DNA of 64,000 nucleotides from Kibdelosporangium sp. MJ126-NF4 (GCF_000826545.1 NZ_CDME01000012.1:185428-249427); one strand, 5' to 3'; positions 37,250 through 46,554 are shown, numbered from the stretch's first letter. A program made the numbers and translations. The notes: generated by a model from the sequence alone, not told the origin.

Positions 37250-38679
37250 TCGAGCACTGGATCGGCGGCGAACGCGTCGCGTCGGCAGGGACGTTCACGG
37301 ACGTCTCCCCCATCGACGGCCGAGTCCTCACCGAGGTGGCCCGTGGTGGCGCGGCCGAGGTCGACGCGGCGGTCACCGCCGCGCGGAAGGCCTTCCCGGC
37401 GTGGGCACGGACATCGAGGACCAGGCGCGCGGAGATCCTGCACGCGATCGCGGACGGCGTGGAGAAACACCTCGAGGAACTGGCGATCACGGAAACCGAG
37501 GACAACGGCGCGCTGCTGCGCTCGCACCGCCGTGGCGTGATGCCCCGGGTCTCGCACAACTTCCGGTTCTTCGCCGACTGGCTGGTGCAGCTGGAACACG
37601 ACGACTTCGACACACGCGGGCACCGCAACCACGTGTCGTGGGACCCGGCCGGGCCGTGCGCGCTGATCACGCCGTGGAACGCGCCGCTGATGCTGGCCAC
37701 GTGGAAGATCGCGCCCGCGCTCGCCGCGGGCAACACCGTCGTGCTCAAGCCCGCCGAGTGGTCGCCGCGCACGGCGTCGCTGCTGGCCGACATCACCGCT
37801 GAGGCGGGCTTGCCGGACGGGGTGTTCAACGTCGTCCACGGCTACGGCGACGAGGCAGGCGGGCCGCTGGTGGCACACCCGGACATCCGCCGGATCAGCT
37901 TCACCGGCTCGGTGCCGACCGCGCGGCGGATCGCGGCGGCCGCGGCACCGAACCTGACACCGCTCAGCCTTGAGCTCGGCGGGAAGTCCCCGCTGCTGGT
38001 CTTCGCCGACGCGGACCTGGACCTGGCGGTCGACCTCGCGGTGGAGCAGTACGACAACGCCGGGCAGGTCTGCCTCGCCGCCACGCGCGTCCTGGTCGAG
38101 CAGTCGATCGCCGCCGAGTTCACCGAACGGTTCGTGGCCAGAGCGTCGGCACTGCGCCAGGGCGATCCGCGTGACGAGGACACGGACATCGGCCCGAACA
38201 TCCACGAGCGCCAGGTGGCCAAGATCGACGGCTACGTCCGGCGGGCGCTGGCCACCGGTGCCCGTGCGGTCGTCGGCGGCGGCCCGAACACGGACCTCGG
38301 CGGCCTGTACTACCGGCCGACGCTGCTGACCGATGTCACCCAGGACTCGGAGATCGTGCGGGAGGAGGTCTTCGGGCCAGTGCTGACCCTGCAGACGTTC
38401 ACCGGTGAGGACGAGGCGATCGCGCTGGCCAACGACACCCAGTACGGCCTGGCGGCCACGGTGGCGACCGGCGACCGCGACCGGGCCGACCGGGTGACCA
38501 GGCAGTTGGTCGCGGGCACGGTGTGGGTGAACTGCTTCTTCGTGCGCGACCTGAAGGCACCGTTCGGCGGGTCCAAACAGTCCGGTGTCGGCCGTGAGGG
38601 CGGGAACTGGAGTTTCGACTTCTACTGCGACCTGAAGAACACGGTGAGCGCGCCGAAGGGGTGGAACGACCGTGGGTGA
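37246..38679 (+). CDS. hpaE: Aldehyde dehydrogenase, HpaE-like (5-carboxymethyl-2-hydroxymuconate semialdehyde dehydrogenase)
   Basis: A 477-residue NAD-dependent ALDH. Catalytic Cys lies in NAGQVCLAATR near residue 280, the general base Glu in ELGGKSP near 246, and the NAD site in ITPWNAPLML and FTGSVPTARRI. Most similar in style to HpaE/betaine-aldehyde-type enzymes. The extradiol dioxygenase gene overlaps its 3' end by eight bases and an FAA-hydrolase gene follows, which supports the HpaE role of oxidising the ring-cleavage semialdehyde. Specificity remains to be shown. Confidence 0.9.
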   Translation: MIEHWIGGERVASAGTFTDVSPIDGRVLTEVARGGAAEVDAAVTAARKAFPAWARTSRTRRAEILHAIADGVEKHLEELAITETEDNGALLRSHRRGVMPRVSHNFRFFADWLVQLEHDDFDTRGHRNHVSWDPAGPCALITPWNAPLMLATWKIAPALAAGNTVVLKPAEWSPRTASLLADITAEAGLPDGVFNVVHGYGDEAGGPLVAHPDIRRISFTGSVPTARRIAAAAAPNLTPLSLELGGKSPLLVFADADLDLAVDLAVEQYDNAGQVCLAATRVLVEQSIAAEFTERFVARASALRQGDPRDEDTDIGPNIHERQVAKIDGYVRRALATGARAVVGGGPNTDLGGLYYRPTLLTDVTQDSEIVREEVFGPVLTLQTFTGEDEAIALANDTQYGLAATVATGDRDRADRVTRQLVAGTVWVNCFFVRDLKAPFGGSKQSGVGREGGNWSFDFYCDLKNTVSAPKGWNDRG

Positions 38680-39556
38680 GATCGTCGGAGCGGGACTGCT
38701 CGCCCATGTCCCGACCATTGTGCTGCCCGCGGCGGTGCGGCTGGAGCTCAACGAGGGCAAGGAGATCAGCCTCGTCACCGGTCTGCGGCAGCTGCGCGAG
38801 GACGTGTTCGAGAAGCTGGACTACGACACTGTGATCGTCATGGACTCGCACTGGACCACGACCGTCGAGTTCGTGGTGACCGCGCAGAACCGCCGGGCCG
38901 GGTTGTTCACCTCGGAGGAGCTGCCGCGCGGGATGTGCCGGATGCACTACGACTTCCCCGGTGATCCGGAGCTGGCACGGGCGATCGCGGGCTTCGCCGG
39001 GAAGCACGGCACGTGGATCACCCCGATCGACGACGATCACCTGCCGATCTACTACGCCACCACCAACCTGTGGAAGTTCCTCGGCGAAGGCCTGCCGGAC
39101 AAGCGGTGGATCAGCATCGGCGTGTGCCAGACCGGCGACATGGAGGACCACCTGCGGCTCGGCCGCGCGGTCGCCGACGGGATCGCCGCGACCGACCGCA
39201 AGGCGATCGTGATCGCGTCCGGTGCGCTGTCGCACACGTTCTGGCCGTTGCGCGAACTGCGTGACCACGAGGCCAGCGACCCGGTGCATATCCGCACCCC
39301 GGAGGCGCGGGACGCGGACTACGAGCGGATCGCCTGGTTCCGGCAGGGCAGGCACGACGAGGTGCTGCGGACCATGCCGGAGTTCTGGAAACACAAGCCG
39401 GAAGCCAAGTTCTTCCACTACCTGATGATGGCGGGGGCGCTCGGCGAGGAGCGGTGGACGGCACCGGCCCGCCAGTACGGCGAATACGAGAACTCGGTCG
39501 GGACCGGTCAGGCGCACCTGTGGTTCGACCGTCCCGAAGGAGGGTGGCATGCCTGA
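38672..39556 (+). CDS. hpaD: Class III extradiol dioxygenase, HpaD-like (homoprotocatechuate 2,3-dioxygenase family)
   Basis: A 294-residue LigB-superfamily dioxygenase with the layout of E. coli HpaD. The first iron His is in GLLAHVPT near residue 12, DSHW near 59 supplies the second, a TSEELPRGM block matches TSNELPH of HpaD, and SGALSHTFWP near 185 holds the acid/base His. The Glu ligand lies towards the C-terminus. It would open a catechol ring bearing an acetate-like side chain. GTG start overlaps hpaE. Ring substrate is inferred from family only. Confidence 0.88.
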   Translation: MGEIVGAGLLAHVPTIVLPAAVRLELNEGKEISLVTGLRQLREDVFEKLDYDTVIVMDSHWTTTVEFVVTAQNRRAGLFTSEELPRGMCRMHYDFPGDPELARAIAGFAGKHGTWITPIDDDHLPIYYATTNLWKFLGEGLPDKRWISIGVCQTGDMEDHLRLGRAVADGIAATDRKAIVIASGALSHTFWPLRELRDHEASDPVHIRTPEARDADYERIAWFRQGRHDEVLRTMPEFWKHKPEAKFFHYLMMAGALGEERWTAPARQYGEYENSVGTGQAHLWFDRPEGGWHA

Positions 39557-40397
39557 ATTTCGCCGGATCCTGCTCGACGGCGCGGTGGTCGAGACCATCC
39601 GCGACGGCGACGAACTCGTCGCGGGCGACGGCCGCCGGGTGAACGCCGACGAGGCCACGCACCTGCCGCCGGTCGTTCCGTCCAAAGTGGTCGCCGTGCA
39701 CCTCAACCACCGCAGCCGGGTGGAGGAGTTCCAGATCAAACTGGCCGACACGCCGACGTACTTCCACAAGCCGACCTCGGCGCTCAACGCGCACGGCGGC
39801 GCGGTCGTGCGGCCGGAGGGCTGCAAGTGGCTCAACTACGAGGGCGAGGTGGCCATCGTCATCGGCCGCACGTGCCGCAACATCGCCCCGGCCGACGCGG
39901 GGGCGTACATCGTGGGCTACACCATCGCCAACGACTACGGCCTGCACGACTTCCGTGACACCGACGCCGGGTCGATGTTGCGGGTCAAAGGTTCCGACAC
40001 GTTGTGCCCGCTCGGCCCCGGGCTGGTCACCGACTGGGACTTCCACGGCAAGTACCTGCGGACGTACGTCAACGGGACCGTGGTGCAGAACGGGTCGACA
40101 GACGAGATGAAGTGGGACATGCACTACCTCGTCGCCGACATCGCCAGGACGATCACGCTGTACCCCGGCGACGTGCTGCTGTCCGGCACTCCGGCCAACT
40201 CGCGGCCGGTCCAGCCGGGTGACGTGGTGGAGGTGGAGGTGGAAGGCCTCGGCAGGCTGACCAACCACATCGTCTCCGGCCCGGCGCCGATCCGCACGGA
40301 CGTCGGCGCGCAGCCGACGGAGTCCGAGGAAGTGCTGTCCACCGCGCTGGGCGGCGACTGGGAGTTCCGCGGTATCCGGCCACCGCGGAAGTCCTAG
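39549..40397 (+). CDS. hpaG: Fumarylacetoacetate-hydrolase family protein, HpaG-like isomerase/decarboxylase
   Basis: A 282-residue FAH-fold protein. Metal ligands are in the YEGEVAIVIG segment near residue 98 and in the later DYGLHDFRDTDAG. The LLSGTPANSRPVQPGDVVEVEVEGLGRLTN end is standard for HpaG/FAH proteins. In the homoprotocatechuate route HpaG decarboxylates and isomerises the ring-opened diacid. The start ATG overlaps hpaD by eight bases and the next gene begins one base after its stop, so it is firmly in the operon. Confidence 0.88.
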   Translation: MPEFRRILLDGAVVETIRDGDELVAGDGRRVNADEATHLPPVVPSKVVAVHLNHRSRVEEFQIKLADTPTYFHKPTSALNAHGGAVVRPEGCKWLNYEGEVAIVIGRTCRNIAPADAGAYIVGYTIANDYGLHDFRDTDAGSMLRVKGSDTLCPLGPGLVTDWDFHGKYLRTYVNGTVVQNGSTDEMKWDMHYLVADIARTITLYPGDVLLSGTPANSRPVQPGDVVEVEVEGLGRLTNHIVSGPAPIRTDVGAQPTESEEVLSTALGGDWEFRGIRPPRKS

Positions 40398-40398
40398 G

Positions 40399-41703
40399 AT
40401 GGCTGCCAAAACCGCCGCGCTCAAACCCAACGCCCTGGGTGTGCTGGGCATTCTCTTCTTCGTGCTGTCCGCGCAGGCGCCGCTGACCGGGATCGCCGGT
40501 GCCATGCCGATCGCCATCGCGCTGGGCGACGGACCCGGTGTCCCGGCCGCGTACGCCGTGGCCGGGCTGGTGATCCTGCTGTTCTCGGTCGGTTTCGTGA
40601 CCATGGGCCGCCATGTGGTGAACGCGGGGGCCTTCTACACCTACATCGGCACAGGTCTCGGCCGAATAGCCGGACGCGTCAGCGCGGGCGTCGCCTTGTT
40701 CGCGTACTGCACAATCCAGGCCGCGATGTACGGGCTGTACGGCGCCACCCTGAGTTCGCTCACCGGGATGGGCGTTCCGTGGTGGGTGTGGACGCTCGTG
40801 ACGATGGCGGTCGTGCAGGGGCTCGGTGCCACCGGGATCGAGATCGGCGCGCGGGTGCTCGCGGTGTTCGTCCTGGCCGAGTTCAGCATCCTGCTGGTGT
40901 TCGGTGTGGTCACGCTGATCGGCGGCGGCGGGCCGGAAGGCCTCGGGTTCGCTGACAGCTTCTCTCCCAGCGCGCTGTTACAGGGCGCGCCGGGTGTGGC
41001 GCTGATGTTCGCGGTGGCGTCGATGTTCGGCTTCGAGGCCACCGCGATCTACGGCGAGGAGGCCCGTGAGCCGCGGCGAACCGTGCCACGAGCGACGTAT
41101 CTCGCTGTTGTCGTGGTCACCGTGTTTTTCGCGTTCACGTCGTGGATGCTGGTGTCCGCGCACGGCGCTTCGAAGGCCATCGACGCCGCCGGTGCCGCGT
41201 TGGCCAGCGGTGACTCGACGGTGTTCGTGTTCGCGCCGATCGCGGAGACGTTCGGTGGCTGGGTGAACAGTGTCCTGCCCGTTCTGCTGGCGACGTCGTT
41301 GTTCGCCGGGATACTGGCGTTCCACAACTCCGCGAACCGGTATCTGTTCTCGCTCGGCCGTGACCGCGTGCTGTCCGAACGGCTCTGCTCGCTCAACGCG
41401 CGCCAGGCGCCGTGGTTCGCCGGATGTGCGCAGACCGTGATCGCGATCGTGCTGGTCGTCCCGTTCGCCGTGGCGGGCCAGGACCCTGTGCTGACGCTGT
41501 TCTCGTGGTTCAGCGGCGTCGCCGTGCTGGCGATGATGGTGCTGTACCTGCTGACCTCGGTGTCCGTGGTCGTGTTCTTCCGGCGTACCCGGCTGGACAC
41601 GCGCCTGTGGCACACCGTGCTCGCCCCCGGTCTCGGCGCGGCCGGGATCGCGGGCGCGATCGTGTTGATCCTGGCCAACTTCACGACACTGATCGGTGGT
41701 TGA
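40399..41703 (+). CDS. APC-family amino acid/amine permease
   Basis: A 434-residue permease with about twelve membrane helices. The APC signature is seen in the first helix (FVLSAQAPLTGIAGAMPIAI) and in FGFEATAIYGEEAREPRRTVPRA, which matches the conserved loop after TM6. Related PuuP and other importers feed gamma-glutamylation pathways. Its place between hpaG and a PuuC-like ALDH suggests that it imports the amine substrate of the island. The next gene overlaps its 3' end. Confidence 0.9.
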   Translation: MAAKTAALKPNALGVLGILFFVLSAQAPLTGIAGAMPIAIALGDGPGVPAAYAVAGLVILLFSVGFVTMGRHVVNAGAFYTYIGTGLGRIAGRVSAGVALFAYCTIQAAMYGLYGATLSSLTGMGVPWWVWTLVTMAVVQGLGATGIEIGARVLAVFVLAEFSILLVFGVVTLIGGGGPEGLGFADSFSPSALLQGAPGVALMFAVASMFGFEATAIYGEEAREPRRTVPRATYLAVVVVTVFFAFTSWMLVSAHGASKAIDAAGAALASGDSTVFVFAPIAETFGGWVNSVLPVLLATSLFAGILAFHNSANRYLFSLGRDRVLSERLCSLNARQAPWFAGCAQTVIAIVLVVPFAVAGQDPVLTLFSWFSGVAVLAMMVLYLLTSVSVVVFFRRTRLDTRLWHTVLAPGLGAAGIAGAIVLILANFTTLIGG

Positions 41704-41704
41704 C

Positions 41705-43168
41705 GTGACTCACGACGAGTGGCTGAACCGGGCGAAAGCACTGGAGTTCCCCACCGCGCACCACATCGACGGCGCCGACGTCACCGGTCAGCACACCTTC
41801 GCCGTCGTCTCACCCCGTGACGGCCAGGTCCTAACGGACGTCGGCGACGCACGACAGTCCGAAGTGGATGCCGCAGTGGCCGCGGCGCGCCGCGCGTTCG
41901 ACGACGGCCCGTGGCCGCGACTGGCGCCCGTCGAGCGCGGCGCGGTGTTGCTGCGTCTCGCGGACCTGCTTGAGCGGCACAGGGAAACGCTTGCGCTGAC
42001 GATCAGCCTGGAGATGGGCAAGCCGATCTCGGACGCGTACGGGATCGAACTGCGTGCCGCGATCAACACCTTCCGCTGGTACGGCCAACTGGCGGACAAG
42101 CTGAACGACGTCGTGCCACAGACAGCACAGGACGCGTTGGCGCTGGTCACCCGGGAACCAACCGGGGTCGTCGGCGCCGTGGTGCCGTGGAACTTCCCGT
42201 TGACCCTGGCGTCATGGAAGGTCGCTCCGGCGCTCGCGGCGGGATGCACGGTGGTGCTGAAGCCGTCCGAGTTCTCGCCGTTGTCCGCGCTGCTGCTGGC
42301 CAGGCTGTCCACTGAGGCCGGTCTGCCACCCGGCGTGCTGAACGTGATCACCGGGGACGGGGCGACGGCGGGACGCGCGGTCGGGCTGCATCCGGATGTG
42401 GACGTGCTGGCGTTCACCGGGTCGACGGCGGTCGGCCGGGAGTTCCTGCGGTACTCGGCGGACTCCAACCTCAAGCGGGTCTGGCTGGAGCTGGGCGGCA
42501 AGTCACCGAACATCATCCTGCCGGACGCCCCCGATCTCGACCGGGCCGCCGCGACGGCCGCGTGGGGAATCTTCTTCAACCAGGGCGAGATGTGCACAGC
42601 GCCGTCCCGCCTGCTCGTGCATTCGTCGGTGGCCGATCAGGTGACCGAGGCCGTGGTGGAGCGGGCACGCGCACTGCGGGTCGGCGACCCGCTCGATCCG
42701 GCCACCGAGATGGGCCCGCTGGTCAGCCCCCGGCACGCCGAGCGCGTGCTCGGCTATGTCCGAAGTGGACAGAATGACGGCGCGCGGCTGCTCACCGGCG
42801 GTACCCGCCAAGGCAGTTCGGTGCAGCCGACGGTCTTCGACCGGGTGACACCGGGGATGCGGATCGCGCGGGAGGAGATCTTCGGTCCGGTGCTGTCGAT
42901 CCTGACGTTCGACGAGGTCGACGAGGCCGTGGCGATGGCGAACGCGTCCGACTACGGCCTGGCGGCGGGCTTGTGGACGGCTGACCTGTCCACAGCGCAC
43001 ACGGTCTCGCGCAGGCTGCGCGCCGGGACGGTGTGGGTGAACTGTTACGAGGAGGGCGATCTGACCGTGCCCTTCGGCGGGATGAAGCAGTCCGGCAACG
43101 GGCGGGACAAGTCCGTGCACGCGGTGGAGAAGTACACGGAGTTGAAAACGACCTGGATCCAGTTGTGA
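41705..43168 (+). CDS. puuC: Aldehyde dehydrogenase, PuuC-like (gamma-glutamyl-aminoaldehyde dehydrogenase)
   Basis: A 487-residue ALDH. NAD site VVPWNFPLTLASWK, Glu in ELGGKSPNIIL near residue 263 and catalytic Cys in NQGEMCTAPSRLLV near 297 are all present. The closest known style is PuuC/gamma-aminobutyraldehyde dehydrogenase. I use GTG 41705; a GTG at 41696 inside the permease end is also possible. The PuuD-like gene overlaps its stop (GTGA). It should oxidise the aldehyde formed from a gamma-glutamylated amine. Confidence 0.9.
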   Translation: MTHDEWLNRAKALEFPTAHHIDGADVTGQHTFAVVSPRDGQVLTDVGDARQSEVDAAVAAARRAFDDGPWPRLAPVERGAVLLRLADLLERHRETLALTISLEMGKPISDAYGIELRAAINTFRWYGQLADKLNDVVPQTAQDALALVTREPTGVVGAVVPWNFPLTLASWKVAPALAAGCTVVLKPSEFSPLSALLLARLSTEAGLPPGVLNVITGDGATAGRAVGLHPDVDVLAFTGSTAVGREFLRYSADSNLKRVWLELGGKSPNIILPDAPDLDRAAATAAWGIFFNQGEMCTAPSRLLVHSSVADQVTEAVVERARALRVGDPLDPATEMGPLVSPRHAERVLGYVRSGQNDGARLLTGGTRQGSSVQPTVFDRVTPGMRIAREEIFGPVLSILTFDEVDEAVAMANASDYGLAAGLWTADLSTAHTVSRRLRAGTVWVNCYEEGDLTVPFGGMKQSGNGRDKSVHAVEKYTELKTTWIQL

Positions 43169-43827
43169 GACCGCTGATCGCGATCCCTGCCCGGTTCTCC
43201 GCCTCGGCGTCGGCGCTGCGGTATGCGGCCGAGGTGAACGCCCGCGCGCTCGTCGAGGCGGTGTGGCGCGCCGGTGGGGAGCCCGTGTCGCTCCATCCCG
43301 CCGGTGAGGTCGCGTCCCGGCTCGCCCGGTTCGACGGGGTGCTCCTGCCCGGCGGCGGTGATCTCTCGCCGGACCGCTACGGCGGCGAGCCGCACGAATC
43401 GGTGTACGACGTGGACCCGGTGCAGGACGAGTTCGACCTGGCCGTCGCGGCCGAGACGGTGGGATCCGGCAAGCCGCTGCTCGCGATCTGCCGGGGAATG
43501 CAGGTGGTCAACGTCGCGCTGGGCGGCACACTGCACGTGGACGCGACCGGGCATCGCCATGTCGTGCACCCGGTCGCGTTGAGCGGGCGGGTCGCCGAGG
43601 TCACCGGCGTCCAGAAGATCGACGCCTCCTGCTACCACCACCAGCACATCGACACCCTCGGCGCGGGCCTGTCGGTCACGGCACGCGCGGCCGACGACAC
43701 CATCGAGGCCGTGGACCTACCGGGCAGCGCAGGCTGGTTCCTGGCTGTGCAATGGCATCCCGAGGATTCCGCGGCCACGGATCCGGCGCAGCAACGGCTG
43801 TTCGATGCGCTGGTCCGTCACGCCTGA
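43165..43827 (+). CDS. puuD: Class I glutamine-amidotransferase-like hydrolase, PuuD-like
   Basis: A 220-residue peptidase C26/PuuD protein. The nucleophile Cys is in LAICRGMQVVN near residue 109, and the His-Glu pair is in AVQWHPED near 195; a Y-H-H-Q-H block and LPGGGDLSPDRYGGEP are typical. PuuD-type enzymes hydrolyse the gamma-glutamyl bond, releasing glutamate and the free acid, the last step of gamma-glutamylation routes. GTG overlaps the stop of the ALDH. Its 3' end overlaps the convergent MarR gene by ten bases. Confidence 0.92.
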   Translation: MRPLIAIPARFSASASALRYAAEVNARALVEAVWRAGGEPVSLHPAGEVASRLARFDGVLLPGGGDLSPDRYGGEPHESVYDVDPVQDEFDLAVAAETVGSGKPLLAICRGMQVVNVALGGTLHVDATGHRHVVHPVALSGRVAEVTGVQKIDASCYHHQHIDTLGAGLSVTARAADDTIEAVDLPGSAGWFLAVQWHPEDSAATDPAQQRLFDALVRHA

Positions 43828-44402
43828 TTCTTCGGCCGACGGCCACTGCGCCGGGGCGGCGGCGTGGCACCGGCGAGGAGTTCCTGGCGTCGCTCGTCGC
43901 CGTACATCTCGATCTGGCGGACGACCTTGCGCAGCGATTCGGCGGTGCTGCGGCATTCGTCGACGCTGAGCTGCTTGGTCACGAAGACCTCTTCGGCGTT
44001 GAACGCCGGGAAGACGCGTTGCATCAGCCGTTCGCCGTCGTCAGTGAGGCTGAGCAGGACGAGCCTGCCGTCCGACGGGTGCCCGGCGCGCCGGACGAAA
44101 CCGCGTGCCTCCAACGTCTTCGCCACGCCGGTGAGGGTTCCCTTGGAGATCCCGGCTTCCTCGGCGACGTGCCGCGTCTCCGACTCGCCCCAGATCCAGA
44201 TCACCCAGAGCACGACGAACGTCGTCCACGACAGGTCGACCTCGCGCAGCACAGTGCCTTCCACGTGCTGGCGGACCGCCATGGCCGCGCGGTGGATGTT
44301 GGCGACCGCCGCCATCTGCTCGCGGCTGATCGGAGCCCCGCCGAGTTTGGCCTCAGCCAGTTTCTCGGCCTCGCTGATGGATCGGTGACCCGGCACGGCC
44401 AC
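43818..44402 (-). CDS. MarR family transcriptional regulator
   Basis: A 194-residue MarR protein. The winged HTH lies at about residues 60-125 (RHVAEEAGISKGTLTGVAKTLEARGFVRRAGHPSDGR with the typical DGR wing), flanked by dimer helices. HpaR of the homoprotocatechuate pathway is also MarR-type. As the only regulator in the island, it is the natural candidate to bind the twin GTTTGA/TCAAAC palindromes. The GTG start follows TACACT by about one base, so the message may be nearly leaderless. Confidence 0.9.
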   Translation of the reverse strand: MAVPGHRSISEAEKLAEAKLGGAPISREQMAAVANIHRAAMAVRQHVEGTVLREVDLSWTTFVVLWVIWIWGESETRHVAEEAGISKGTLTGVAKTLEARGFVRRAGHPSDGRLVLLSLTDDGERLMQRVFPAFNAEEVFVTKQLSVDECRSTAESLRKVVRQIEMYGDERRQELLAGATPPPRRSGRRPKNQA

Positions 44403-44464
44403 AGTGTACTGGCCGATGACCTGACCGGCTGGTAATCGAGATCGTTACCCAACGACCAACCTGG

Positions 44465-44483
44465 CAAGGTTAGGCTTGCCTAT
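44465..44483 (+). promoter_or_regulatory. IdeR/DmdR-type iron box overlapping the start codon
   Basis: CAAGGTTAGGCTTGCCTAT matches 14 of 19 positions of the IdeR/DtxR consensus TTAGGTTAGGCTAACCTAA. TAGGCT inside it could serve as the -10 element six bases before ATG 44482, giving a leaderless message that iron-loaded repressor would block. Confidence 0.7.
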
Positions 44484-45468
44484 GCTCATCAGAAGGGTGC
44501 TCCCGATCGTCCTGGCCGCCGCGCTGCTCGGCGGATGCGCGTCCACCAGCAAGGACACCGTGCCCCAGCAGCCCGCCGCCCAGGCCGGTGGCGCGTTCCC
44601 GGTGACGATCAAGACCGCGTTCGGCGACACGGTGATCAAGCAGAAGCCTCGGCGGGTGGTGTCGCTCGGGCTGACCGACACCGCGGTGGCGAACGCGCTC
44701 GGTGCGGACATCGTCGCCACGGTGAAGTACTACACCGGCATGCAGATGCCCTATCTGCGGACGAAACTCCAGGACAGCGTGATCAGCCTTGACGCGGACG
44801 CGTTGAACATGGAGCGGATCGCCGCACACAAGCCGGACGTGATCCTCGCGATCAGTAGTTACACCATCGACAAGAGCAAGTTCGACACCCTGAGCAAGAT
44901 CGCTCCTGTTGTCACCTACGAGCAGGCACTGTACAGCTCGTCGATGGAACAGGACGCGTTGACGATCGGCCGCGCGCTCGGCGAGGACGAACGCGCTCGG
45001 AAGCTTGTCGACGAGGCAACGGCCAGTATCGCGAAACTCAAGGCGGATCTGCCCAAGTTGCCGGGGAAGTCCTATCTGTACGGTCAGGCTCGTGGTGACG
45101 TGCTGCCGATGGTTGTCGGCAAGGAGAACCAGTCGACTCGGTTCATGGGACTGTTGGGTTTGAAGGTTCCCGATGCGTTCGCCGACGCCAGGACTTCCGC
45201 GGATCTGGCTCCCGGGACTATCGGGTTGAGTTACGAGAATGCCGACAAGTTGGATTCCGCGGATGTGCTTTTCATGACTTTCGCCGGGCCTGAGGACAAG
45301 CAGAAGTTTGACAGCAATCCGTTGACTCGCGATCTCAGGGTGATCAAGGAGGGGCGCTACCAGGCCACCACTATTGAGGTTGCCGTGATGCTTCAGGCTC
45401 CGGACGTTGTCGGTGTCGACTGGGTGCTTCAGCAGCTTCGGCCCACGCTGGCCAAGATCGGTTCCTGA
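44482..45468 (+). CDS. Iron-siderophore ABC transporter substrate-binding lipoprotein
   Basis: A 328-residue FecB/FhuD-class binding protein. The lipobox LLGGC puts the lipidated Cys at residue 19. The two-lobed type III binding fold is shown by RRVVSLGLTDTAVANALGAD, ERIAAHKPDVILAIS and the long interdomain helix. It should capture ferric siderophore outside the membrane. An IdeR-type box lies over its start codon, so it is iron-repressed. No permease or ATPase genes adjoin it, so it uses a transporter encoded elsewhere. The last 40 bases overlap the convergent peptidase gene. Confidence 0.92.
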   Translation: MLIRRVLPIVLAAALLGGCASTSKDTVPQQPAAQAGGAFPVTIKTAFGDTVIKQKPRRVVSLGLTDTAVANALGADIVATVKYYTGMQMPYLRTKLQDSVISLDADALNMERIAAHKPDVILAISSYTIDKSKFDTLSKIAPVVTYEQALYSSSMEQDALTIGRALGEDERARKLVDEATASIAKLKADLPKLPGKSYLYGQARGDVLPMVVGKENQSTRFMGLLGLKVPDAFADARTSADLAPGTIGLSYENADKLDSADVLFMTFAGPEDKQKFDSNPLTRDLRVIKEGRYQATTIEVAVMLQAPDVVGVDWVLQQLRPTLAKIGS

Positions 45469-46475
45469 GGCTCGGGTTCCGGCCGTACCGCCGGTTCGAG
45501 TAGCGACAGTGTCCGCTGCTGTGCGTCGAGGCCGACGCGGATGCCGACCGGCATCGGCAGGTTCGGGCAGGCATGTCCGAACTCGACGTTGCCCAGGACT
45601 GGGATGTCACGGTCGCCGAGGACGTCCAGGACTATCTCGGGGAGGGTCGGCGACGCGTCGGGCGTCTCGAGTCCACTGATCTCTCGCGGAATGCCCACGA
45701 CCATGCCGGAGATCCGGTCGAGGATGCCGCTGTGTCGCAGTATCTGGAGATAGCTCCACACGTGCGACGCGTGGCCGCCCTTCTCTTCCCAGAACAGCAC
45801 CGCGCCGTCGAACCATCCGAGCGGCAGCGCGAAACGCGTCGCCTGCGCCAACACGACGCGATTGAGCACTCCGCCGATCAGCCGACCTTCGGCACGCCCG
45901 GCACGCCAGCACTCCCACGGCGTGCTCGCGGGCAGCGCGCCGATCGCCTCGGTACCCATCAGCAACCTGGAGTAGAGCTTCCCGAGTTCCACCTGGCGCG
46001 TCACCGGCGCGGCCTGCCAGTGCCCGCCGAAGCCAGGAGTGGCCATGTCCGTGTGGAACCCGACCAGGCCCGTCTGTGCGTAGAGCACGAGATGCAGCAG
46101 CGAGATGTCGCTGTAGCCGAGGATCGGCTTGGGGTCGGCCCTGATCGCCTCGACGTCGATCAGGTCGAGGTAGCCGGGCACCGTCATGCCGCCGTCATGC
46201 GCGATGATCGCGCGCACCTCGGGATCACGCAGCAGACCATTGAACTCCCCGGCGATCTCCGCCGGTGTGGCCGCGCTCCACCAATGGTGCCGCCCTGCTT
46301 CAAGCAGCGGTGCCCGACGCACACGGAATCCCATCCGCTCAAGCACGACCACCGCTCGTTCGAGGTCGGGCTCGTATCCGACATCGAGCGGCCCGGACAG
46401 CGATGCGACAACGACGAGATCGCCGGGCCTCAGGGCACGAGGTCGAAGCAGTTGAGGCAGCGGGGAACCAGGCAC
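45429..46475 (-). CDS. S66-family LD-carboxypeptidase-like peptidase
   Basis: A 348-residue S66 peptidase (LdcA/MccF group). The nucleophile Ser is in ILGYSDISLL near residue 122, the Glu of the triad is in LFWEEKGG and the His in VEFGHACPN. Such enzymes trim peptidoglycan tetrapeptides or cleave microcin-like conjugates. GTG 46475 was chosen; the frame stays open to 46553 but that part is Cys/Arg-rich and unlike the family. A GATACT box lies six bases before the GTG, so the message may be leaderless. No terminator separates it from the convergent lipoprotein gene. Confidence 0.87.
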   Translation of the reverse strand: MPGSPLPQLLRPRALRPGDLVVVASLSGPLDVGYEPDLERAVVVLERMGFRVRRAPLLEAGRHHWWSAATPAEIAGEFNGLLRDPEVRAIIAHDGGMTVPGYLDLIDVEAIRADPKPILGYSDISLLHLVLYAQTGLVGFHTDMATPGFGGHWQAAPVTRQVELGKLYSRLLMGTEAIGALPASTPWECWRAGRAEGRLIGGVLNRVVLAQATRFALPLGWFDGAVLFWEEKGGHASHVWSYLQILRHSGILDRISGMVVGIPREISGLETPDASPTLPEIVLDVLGDRDIPVLGNVEFGHACPNLPMPVGIRVGLDAQQRTLSLLEPAVRPEPEPQEPILASVGRSC

Positions 46476-46554
46476 CGACGCAGTATCCCGACACCCGCAA
46501 CGGCACGCCACACATTTACCGATCGGCCGTTGATGATCGCCTCCACCAGTCACA

